Below, in pieces: positions 48,001 through 60,000 of a DNA stretch of 64,000 nucleotides. The stretch covers positions 23,796,966-23,860,965 of the forward strand of contig NC_069125.1 in NCBI RefSeq assembly GCF_026914265.1. The letters are read 5' to 3'. Both the position numbers and the translations under genes were made by a program. The notes beneath the pieces were generated by a model. It did no database searches, was not told the origin of the DNA, and worked only from the letters and a program-made list of their open reading frames with translations. The DNA comes from Mya arenaria (Eukaryota > Mollusca > Bivalvia > Myida > Myidae). Positions within the stretch are counted from its first letter, which is position 1; every line of letters starts with the position of its first letter.

Positions 48001-51000
48001 AATGCCATACCAACTCTCAGAGATGTGCCGCTTGTCAGAGGTTTGCAAAATAGTACATTTTGTATAATGAAGTGTCTTTAAATCAACGCCTTCGTTAATT
48101 CAAATTCGTATAATAGAGTTAGAGTATAAGTCAGGCTTGTAAAAGTAAAACAAGTGCAATGTGGAGGCCAATACTTTTCTTAGACGGCCAAGGGTCAAAA
48201 CTCAATAATTATTAAAGCATGAGTTATGAGCCATGCCCAACCATGCTGTTGGTAATAGGAGCATGTATACTATCTTGAATGTTTATTTAGTTACAGCCAA
48301 AAGCTTTTGCACAAGGCTGAAAATGATGCCATAAAATAGATAAGCTGATAGAACAACTGCCATTTATCTAACTAATTATGTTTAAAGACTGATATTAACT
48401 TAATTAATTATGTTTAAGGTGTAAGGTTATTTACATGCCCTCATTAGTGTCTTTGACAAATCTCTACTGGTACCATGGTATCATTTTGCTTTCTTTTTTT
48501 CAGACTGTGATGAGCTGTATAGAGATGGTATCACAAAATCTGGTGTCTACCCTATACGTCTTCCTGACAGACGTGTTGTCAACATTTGGTGTGACATGGA
48601 AACTGCTAACGGAGGATGGACAATTATACAGCGCAGGATTGATGGCTCAATCAACTTCACTAGGAAATGGGAGGATTATGCTTTTGGCTTTGGAAATGCC
48701 AATACAGAATTTTGGCTTGGAAACGAAAACTTATATAAGCTTTCTCATTTCAAAAACTACACCCTACGAATTGATCTCTGGGACTGGGATGGAAACCAAG
48801 CATATGCCGAATATGATACCTTCCGAGTCGAAAGTGAAGAAAAGCAGTACGCTTTGAGAATTGGAGAATACCAAGGTACAGCTGGGGATGCCTTGTTTCC
48901 TTACCACAACAACATGAAGTTCAGCACCATAGACGAGGACAACGATGAATGGACAATGAATTGTGCTCTGAAGGATCAAGCAGGCTGGTGGTACAAGGCC
49001 TGTGGATTCTCCACTTTAAATGGTTTGTACATTAAGAAACCCAACGAGAAAATAATGCCGGACGGAGTAATAAGAGGAATTATATGGTCCAAATGGAAAA
49101 ATGACTTTTCATATTCGATGATGAGGGTAGAAATGAAGATAAAACCACTTATGATGGTCAAAGACGATAGGACTAGATCTAAAATGCCCAACAGTGCATT
49201 GGGTAAAGAAGCTACAACAGTTTCTACGGCAACTGATACTACATCAGCTAACACTCAACAACAAACAACTGAAACCACTACAACAGATGAAGGTTTGATT
49301 ATGGAAATTCAGGACCAGACAACGACTGATGAACCTTATTACACGGGCGAATATGATGATTATGACACAGTGTGATGCAACAATACATAGGGTCATAGCT
49401 TGAATTCAGATAAGTAAGAAGACCCAAAGAGGTGTATGAGCATGAATTGTTTTATAAAGGGTGAAGATATCTGAATGTTGTGTTGTGTTTGCAATTAACA
49501 TTTGTTTGGCCTAATAAGGGTACCCAAAATGTATACTGACAGTTATGACTGAGTTGATACGCATCTTATCTTAGAATGAGAGTGGTTATAATGGTGAAGT
49601 AAAAGAAAAAGTTTTACACGGAAGTACAGTTTAATGCCATTGGCTTGAACTATCAGCTCAATTTTCTTATTAGCTTGATGTACAATGGTCTGATTCTTGT
49701 CTTCTATATATGTTTATATAATGCACCAGTCAATTGTAACCACGGCCCCCCAAGGTCCGAGGAATAGCGGGGACTTTGACTTTCGGTCCAGCCAACCCTG
49801 GCTAGCGGGGTCGAACAGATGGTAAAATCCCCGCCAAATACCCACGCACCCCAGGAACCTTAGTAAAGGCCCATTCCCCGCTATATTTAAAGTGAAGACA
49901 AAACCACCGCATTCACCTGGCACTGCGGGGCCACCTGAAAGGTTAAAACACGGCCCATTGCCCCAGCTATCCCCGGTATACCCCCAGACCTGGGGGGGTC
50001 GTGGTTACAATTGACTGGTGCATAAGATAAGGTTTTTATGGCTTGATTTTGTTTGCTTCTATTTTTCCAATGTTCACTCCTTGTTTTGTTTGCTTTGCTC
50101 GATCCCACTCCAGACATATGAAATGAAAGGTTATTCTGCTGAACAGTTTGTGCTGTCGTTAGTTGAAACATGAACAAAATGTCAAACTTATGTCATTATA
50201 AATCTTGATGAACTTAGGTTTTATCAATAAGTTAACACTGTTGGAACCAAAGTCTTGTTGTTCTTGTTTTTTTATCATTGAAATGTGCTTCACTTTATGT
50301 GATATGTTTCCCCATTGTTGTATTAAACATGACTGTTGTGTATCATTTCATACTATTAATATTAAAGTGTTTATAATGTGTTCAAAAGTACAGAATTTGT
50401 ACGTAATTGATTTTTGTGACGTTTATCGATTGTAAAAAGGTATAACATGGAAATATGAGATTCTGTCTGGCTCGCCCTTTTCATGAAATTTTCTGGTCAT
50501 TTTCCCAGTGATTTTGAGCCAAGGGGGTTGGACTGTAAGAGTGTACATATGAAAAAAAAGGAATTATTTTGCTGTAGCATTCTGTGAAGGGGACCTTTGT
50601 CAGCTGTGTTGTATTTTAATTTTATTTGTACAGATATCATGCAACAAATAATTCATCTAAAATGTGCTGTTCTATCATGTTTGCAAATTTATCCAGTATT
50701 CATTATCCATTTATAATCTGATAATTGAATTAATATATGGTCTATATTTTAAATGGTTTTGTCAAGATTATAAAGTTTGTCTTTATTGCTGCTTAAATAT
50801 GTAATTAATAATAATGTCAAATACATATGTCATGTGATTTTGTATATTGCTGTCAATATAAGTGATAATAATAAACATTTTACTTATAAATATATTCTAG
50901 CTTTCCTTCTCATATACGATTCTTTTTTCATTACATAATTTCAAATATTTTTCTCATGGAACAGTTCGGCAAATTCTCCATACATGTAATTTTTACAAGC

Positions 51001-54000
51001 ATCTCCAGAATGATTACAAGATACATTAAATTTTGGAAAGTGAAGAAAAGTCTTTACATATTTATGGTTAATCTAGTAATAGCAATCCTAGTAGATTAAC
51101 CATAAATATATATAAAGTTTTAAATATTTTGAGTTGAAAAAATGTGGGCCATTACTCAACAATATTCTCACCATCTAGAAATGATCCATGTCTCAGCCAT
51201 GACAAAGGCCCATAAATGGATTTAATGTCTTTTCTTGTACTATCTAACAATTAAAGCTGTGTTATCGCTAAATGGTTCCAAGTATTGTCATTTTGGCCTC
51301 ACATGTTTATAGATTCATCCAATATTGATTTAACACGCACATATGATGTACTGACACCTTTATTGTACAGGTTAATTACTTTTTTTTATTAACATGTTCT
51401 TCGTCATTGACCCTTCATATTCGTGGTAAACATGTCAATGAACTTTGTACATGTCCGATTTACCATAAGAGAAAACCTCTTCATAAATCATCATGTTTGT
51501 TCTGATTTCTTTTTTCTTTCACTATTGGAAAAATCAACTGTGGGTTGTTTTTAAGAAAACATAAATCACAACTGTTTACTCTACCAGAAAATGAGCTGAT
51601 TTTGAATGATTAAAAACAAGATAAAACAGAAAAGAAAACAACAGATTCCTGTTATTGTCATCTAGAAGCTAACAGCACACAGGGAAGCTGGAATCAAAAA
51701 CAAAATCACGACTGCAATTCATTGGAAAAACAAATCAACAATGTAATTTACTTGAAGTCTATGTCACCATTAACATACTGCAGTGCCAGTTTAGAGAGAA
51801 AACACTTGACAAGGCAAACAAACAAATGTATCAAGAAATCAGTGGCAGACATCAGAAAGATCTCAATTCATTTTAAACTCTTTACAGGCCTTGGAATGTC
51901 AAATTGTGAATGTTCACACACTTGCAAAAAGGAACCCAAGATAATTTTGATAGGGAACAAAAACCTGTTTCATGTTATTAGACTGAAAGGTGACCTTGGC
52001 TACTCAGTTCTGACCTTGCAGAAATTTGCTTACCTTTACAAAACTTCATGTACTGACCTCTAAAAATTCATTTTTTAATATCTTCACTGACATTGTATAG
52101 TTTTCTCACCTTATTTTTTCACAGTTACATAGAAAATCTGTAAAGACATATATAATTTACAAACATAAGCATGTTGACCTTTAAACTGACCTGACCTTGA
52201 CAGCAACTCGCAGGAATGCAGCCAGATACCATAATATTATTCTGGTTTACCTTTCATACTAAAACAGTATATTATTGTTCTATCTATCTATAAGTACAGA
52301 CACACATGTTCATTGAGTGACCTTGAAATTTGTACTGACCTTCACATTGACAGTGCCTCTTAGGACTGTTACCATATCTGTGCCCTTCAAACAAGCTTCA
52401 CATGGTTCACTGATGTGAATACGCCCTGGCTGAAAATGCAAAGAAAATCATTAGTATATAATTACACCTCAACTTCCGTTCCTTAAATGAACTGCCTTTA
52501 TAATTACACCTCAACTTCCGTTCCTTAAATGAACTGCCTTTATAATTACACCTCAACTTCCGTTCCTTAAATGAACTGCCTTTCTGCCATTGCAGTTTAA
52601 TCATCCGATGAACGCAACATCTTCGGATATGTTCGGATCACTCCACATTAACCACCCCAACTGTGTTCATACCCTGATAATGACATCAATCCCCTAATTC
52701 AGTCCTTAAATATTTACACCTCAACTTCCGTTCCTTAAATGAACTGCCTTTCGGCAATTGCGTTCATCAATCGATGAACGCAACATCTTCGGATATGTTC
52801 GGATCGTAATTCATTGCATAACAATATACATGAAAGCTATTGATCTTGTTATTGGTTGTATTGTGTCTGCAGGTCCCGTAAAATATAGATCAACATTTTT
52901 AAAAGTGTAAGTTTATTATATTTTAAATATATTGGTACCAGAATTGTTTTAATTTTACGTTTTAAAGTGATTTCAAGTGGTTGATCTTTTCCCGCGTTAT
53001 TGTGACGTCATTTGAAAAAAATGTTTCCGGTTATAGTCGGGTCGTTCTATTTACAGAATGGGTAAGAACGGATTACTGAAAGGTTTTCTTAAATGAAGTA
53101 TTTTTTTAACAATTCTTGAATGAAATAATGAACTATTGGTGTAAATATAAGGAATGAATTGCGGGGTTGATGTCATTATCGGGGATATGAACGCAATTGG
53201 GTTGGTCAAAGTACGTGTGGAGTCCTTCAGACTCCACACACATTGACCAACCCAATTGCGTTCATACCCTGATAATGACATCAACCCAGCAATTCATTCC
53301 TTAAATAGAAGTTTGAGATTTGTCTTAAACCCATTTTAAATAATGTATCAAAATATATAAAAATCCCCCTTGTTTGTATTTCCCTTTGTGTATTATACCC
53401 TCATCTTGAATTTGCCTTCTCCAATTCTATTTTTTTTTTCAATCAAGCACCTTAAATGTTTCATTTCCTCACACAGGGAGCCCTTGAAAATGGGTTATTT
53501 GGCAAAGTGCATCAGCCAATAAATCCAGCACATTTTTATTTGATTTGAAAATAGAACATAAGTCAAGCCATAGTTCTTTTATTTACAAGATCAAGCACAT
53601 TGTAAAGTAACCTTAAATCTACCTAACTTCAATCTACCTAACTTCAATGTGCTATCATCTATTTACAACCAATGTCAAGAAATTTATGTTGTTGGTGTAT
53701 TGAGGGTTCTTATTATAAATCATACCAAACCAAATCAATAACCCTAGGTTCAACCAGTGTTATAGACAATAACTTAATAAATTATTTCTTTATCTAAAGA
53801 TTGCATGAAATCAAACAGTCACACACTCCAACATGCAATTTTAGGATCAGACTGCAATTAGATCTTATCAGTCATGCAAAATGACTGGCATTTCGATGGT
53901 GTAAATATCATGTTCTTTTATACCTTCAATCATAACATTACGATTTTCCTCATAATATTTGACATCACAGTTATAAATTCGCCATAAAGTTATGAAATAG

Positions 54001-57000
54001 CAATGAATTTTGGAATGCAATGAAATGCATTGTATGTCTTTAGTCAAAACTTCCTCCTAATATCATGGCATGTATGTCTGTGCAAAAGGTTTGTCATTGT
54101 AAACCAAGTGGATGGACTTGCTACTCAATACGCCAATGGTCATTGTAAACCAAGTGAATGGACTTGCTACTCAATATGCCAATGGTCATTGTAAACCAGT
54201 GTACCAAGTTTCATGTTAATAGCCTTTAATACTGGTGTTTGAGCTATAGTCAACATTATTTCTTTTGCATGACCAAATAGAATTTCAATATCGTTTCCCT
54301 AGTTCAAATTATTTTATTCATCCGTATTTCTGTTATCATAATCAACTTAACAACTGCCGTCTTACGAGGCTGTAGGTCTGCATCCTTGAAGCTGTATTGA
54401 CCGTGTCTCCAAAAAGGCAGTACTGTGGCATTCGACGACCAACCACTCCACCAACTACACTTCCTGTGTGCATGCCTGAAAATAAAGCAGTCATCAAATT
54501 GAGTTTTATTTTATCAGCCATTAAGTTTGAATTCTAACACAACTACTCGAATTAAAACAAGAGTTATTGCTCCCTAGTGCCGCCTTCTCATAAACATGTG
54601 TAAGATTGAATGAAGGTGTTTTGAGAAGAACTGCATTAATGATTAGTGGTTGCACAAAGTGTGAAGACAAAAATTCAAACTCTGAACTGCAGACAAAGAT
54701 TTTATAGTACTGTTGACTGAGACCTTAGCTATTGACCTAAAAATAAATAAGGGTCACCTATTAGTCAAGGGCAACCTATACTTCCAACCTTGCGTTTTTT
54801 GAAGAAAAAAACGATTTGACTTTGCAGGAGGTATTGCTTCATCGCAGAAAAATTTCTGGGGATATATTTCGTGGTTCCAAAAGCAGTCGTACCCAGATCA
54901 TCACATTCATCTGCTGCTACTGTGTATGACTTCTGCCAAAGACATGCACGCGGCATATCGCCATGATGCGGCTAACCCCGACAAGCAGGTATTTTAACAA
55001 GTGCCACGGATGTAAAAAGAATATAGTCAATTATACCATGCTCGCAGTAGACTTTTAGCCGATTGCGAGGGTAAACAATCTAATCCCCCACATTTGATTA
55101 TTTAAGGACACTGGAAAATTGATTGTTTGTTAAAGCACTTTTGGGAGAAAGTTGATTGATACTGAAATATACCATTTGGTTTATTTATTCTTTTTCACGT
55201 CATTGTTGCAAAAGCAGAGGTAATTGTACATTTTTGTAAGTGTCGAAAAAATAAATAAATCAATTTAGTTTACATTTAAAAAATCATCATTGCGCAAAGT
55301 GTTTGATTAAATGTGATTTTTTATGTATGTTACTATTTAAGTTTTCAGAAAATCACGATTGAAAGCAACTGGGTTCAAACACACTTTCAAAGTTCATAGC
55401 GCATGGTTGAAGACCTTTTATCCTCATTTTCATGTTTAAAAAAATCTCTAATCATGACTTGGCTATTTTTAACCACCAATAATAAATATTATATAATCAT
55501 ACATAACAGTGTATTCAATATATTATTTATTCACATTCACAAAAGTTTAATGATGAGCTTTTGAAATTAAAATAAGCACGAATAAGGTGACAATAGCGTC
55601 TGAAAATAGTAACAAAGCATAATTTTCAAAAATCAAACCACGTTTTGAGTACGAATCAAGTGATTTGTAGATTATGGGTCGAGTTTGTACAATTTCAATA
55701 AAACTGACAAAAAAATAAAATATATTTATAGGGCGGAAAGAGAAAATTTAATAGCCTTCAGCAAATTGAAAACAGCCACCTTGATTACCTTAATCACTGT
55801 TAATTAACAATTTGCATTGCCGTGTATAGCATTGACTCGAAGCGGGTAAATTATAGAAATGACACAGTGTGTGATATGCTCTTTTTGTGATGTAAAATCA
55901 CGGTTTGAAAAAAAAAATATATTAAAAAAAGAAGTTGCGGTGATTAGCAATATCTGCAAAATAAGTTGGAAATGTACCACTGAAGACAAGATTTAGGCTA
56001 CAGACTGATATATCAATCAACCAACCATCAAACCAACTGACGTTTGCAAACTATAAGCCCTTTTTGTCAAAATGAAGCATACAAACTTTTTCTTACAACA
56101 CCTGCTATTTTTTGTAAAACTCAGTTTTTGTGCCTCAATTTAAATTTGACATGACTGGTAACAATTTGTTCCTTTCCATTTTTCAAAAACTCTGGAAAGC
56201 ATTAACTTTGGCATTTAGTTTGTATTAGTTTAATTACTATTATGTTCATAGAGGAGCTACCTTTATTTCAATTCTGGCATTTTTACATGTCATAACATTC
56301 AGGACGAGACACTCTTAGTAAGTGTAAACACATTAAGATTAAAAAGCCATCATTTTCCTACAACTTATATTTCATGTTTCACATAAATTTTCACTGTTCA
56401 GTTGGGAATCAAACTGACTAATTAGACCTATGTGCAAGAAATTTAGTTTAATGACCACTATGCTCCAGGTAATCTTTTTCAGTCATAAACTAGGGAACAA
56501 GCATGTAAGTTTTGCTGGTAACAAGCTTTAAACCTCACAAGATTACCTTGGCTGCTGGCAGAACTATATACCTTGAATACCATTAGAAGTAAAGACAGGA
56601 TATAGACACATAAATTGTGAATAAAATGTTACTTTCTCAAAATCCAAAATTTTTGTTATAATGAAGTTATCTTTCTTAATGGCACAATATACTTGTACTA
56701 ATTTGTACAAAATTTGACATCATCCGCAAAGATTACTTTTAACTTGGAACAGATAAGAGGAGGAAAATATATGTATTTTCATTATTGTCTAACCTAGGAT
56801 TAAGCATTACAGGGGGCATAACTTTGGGGCTTAACCTTTTGACTAGTGCATTCGCCCCTCTCCAAGAATAACAAATATTTTGGTTTAATATGATGGAAGG
56901 GGGTTTGGCACTCTCCCATAATTTTTGTTACAATTGCTAGTCTGAAATGGTGCATATTTTATACCTTCTTACTCCTATATTAAAATAAAAAGTACACTTG

Positions 57001-60000
57001 GATGACTTTAGGGGGGACATGCCAGGTGCAAGATGCGAACAGTCTAATTGAAACTGGAACTGGTATCAACAGTCTTATTGAACCGCAGTTGAATTGAGAC
57101 TGGTATGAACAGTCTCACTGAAGCACATTCAAGCTGAGACTGGTATGAACAGTTTCATTGAAATGCAATTAAACTGAGACTGGTATGAACAGTCTCATTG
57201 AAATGCAATAAAACTGAGACTGGTATGAACAGTCTTATTGAAGCACATTGAAACTGAGACTGGTATGAACAGTTTCTTTGAAACTGGGACTGGTATGAAC
57301 ATTCTCATTGAAACCAAACCAAACTGAGACTGGTGTGAACAGCCCCATTAAAACCAAATCAAACTGAGACTGGTATGAACAGTCTCATTGAAACACATTC
57401 ACACTGAGACTGGTATGAACAGTCTTATTGAAACACATTCAAACTGAGACTGGTATGAACAGACTCATTGAAACTGAGACTGGTATGAACAGACTCATTG
57501 AAACTAATCAAACTGAGACTGGTATGAACAGTCTTATTGAAACTAATATTGGTATGAACAGACTCATTGAAACTAATCAAACTGAGAATGGTGTGAACAG
57601 CCTCATTGAAACTGAGACTGGTATGAACAGTCTCATTGAAACTAATCAAGCTGAGACTGGTATGAACAGACTCATTGAAACTAATCAAACTGAGACAGGT
57701 ATGAACAGTCTCAATGAAACTGAGACTGGTATGAACAGACTCATTGAAACTAGTCAAACTGAGACTGGTATGAACAGTCTCATTGAAACTGAGACTGGTA
57801 TGAACAGACTCATTGAAACTAGTCAAACTGAGACTGGTATGAAGTCTCATTGAAACTGAGACTGGTATGAACAGCCTCATCAAAACTAATGAAGCTGAGA
57901 CTGGTATGAACAGACTCATTGAAACTAATCAAACTGAGACTAGTATGAACAGTCTTATTGAAACTGAGACTGGTATGAACAGTCTCATTGAAACTAATCA
58001 AACTGAGACTGGTATGAACAGTCTTATTGAAACTGAGACTGGTATGAACAGACTCATTGAAACTTATCAAACTGAGACTGGTATGAACAGTCTCATTGAA
58101 ACTAATCAAACTGAGACTGGTATGAACAGTCTCATTGAAACTAATCAAACTGAGACTGGTATGAACAGACTCATTGAAACTAATCAAACTGAGACTGGTA
58201 TGAACAGACTCATTGAAACTAATCAAACTGAGACTGGTATGAACAGTCTCATTGAAACTAATCAAACTGAGACTGGTATGAACAGTCTCATTGAAACTGA
58301 GACTGGTATGAACAGTCTCATTGAAACTAATCAAACTGAGACTGGTATGAACAGTCTTATTCGAACTGAGACTGGTGTATTGTGTACTTTTCCAGAAGGT
58401 ATTTCTTTGTGGTTATTAGCCATCTCAGGTTTGATCTCCAGCCTTGGTACATTGTGAGTTATAAGTTGGTGGTGACAAAGCCAGAAAAGTAATGATTTCC
58501 TCCACAAACTTGGCATTCCCATGATATAACTAAACCCCACATAACAATGCACACCTATCCTTGTCTTCAGCTTATACTCTGTCTGCCATGGTTCAACAAT
58601 ATTCTTGGCTTCCTGTTGTAGTTCAAGAGAAAGCCCAGCAACATTGAAGGCGTGGTCCGGGTTCCTGTCTGGCACACCACCCGCTACCATGTATACTGCA
58701 TCCCCCAGAGTCTCCACCTATGACATGCAAATGTTTTAAAACTTACATAAAATTTGAATAATTATGAAAAATGAACTGGTAACCTGAATAAGTATGGAAG
58801 ATTTCCTTGAAGACAAATTGCACTCAGAGATAGTACTTTCTTCTATTATCTAATGACATGATTTTCATTGTTAGATGTGCAATTTTTATGACCATATTAG
58901 CGGCAAAGTTCACGGCTTCAATAAAATTTTGTGTTAATAAACTTATTTCAAATCAAACCATTGATTACATTTATTCATTAACAAATATAAGTGAACTTTT
59001 ATAGAAAACCTCAAATGTGCAAGTCAGAGAATGGAAAAATGCAGCTTATCAGAATGAAGACATCCTGACTTCTTGTCAGTAAACGTGATTTGTCTTCAAG
59101 TTTGCAAGGTCATATTGTTGCAGTTGACTGTTTTTGCTAGGTTTAATATTTGATATGCAAAGATAAAATGTCAATCACTTTTAAACATGTGGTGTTTGAG
59201 ATTTTTTTCTACATTATTTAGCCAAGTTGGAAAATTTGCAACATGATGGAATCATGAATATCAGACCATCCTTAAAAAAATGTTTGTTAGCAGTGGCTCA
59301 GCAAAGTTGAGCTTGTCTCCATTGAAATATTTGTCAACAAATATTTTTTTCAAATGAAAGAGGAGTTGCAGACATATAGAAAAATGGCAAAATACACTGA
59401 AGGCAACAATGACAGCATTGACCACCCCGAAACACAGCAGTGATATGAAAATGCTGACAGGGGTGAGGGGGGGGGGGGGGGAGGGCTTTGAGAGACAATG
59501 GAAATATCAACTGTACCTTGGAAAGACTGCTGCATAGCTATGAAGAATGTTGACAGGAACATTGACAGACACAGAAGTGCTATGAACAAGAGCTGTCACA
59601 GAAAGTGATAAATGCCCCATAGTGCCAACCTGTTAATTAGATTATGCAATTACTTATACTCAGGAACAGTTATCATAAACTTAGCATATGCAAGCTTTCA
59701 TGAAATTTCACAGGAAGAGGAAGGGACCTGGGTCTTGAATGAAACATGTCCTCTTTATGTTACCCAAACATATGTACCAAATAATTTTAAAATCCTCCCT
59801 GCATGACAATGTAACAACCCAGACACAGAAAAACGGACGGAGGTGCGGATGGATGTGCGATTTCAATATGCTCACCTTTGGTAGCATAAAATGTCTCTAC
59901 TGGACCAAATCACAGCTAAAAATCTAGATGGAGACACTGCAAACAAATATTTTTTCAAGGATGGCCTCAAAAGACTGAAAAAAAGTCTGATAGGGTTGTA

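Noticed and set aside
57425..58457. Long open frames of 128-196 codons on both strands
   Set aside because: They are translations of a 30/39-bp minisatellite whose units are multiples of three. Only the part at 58555-58717 on the minus strand is a real exon.
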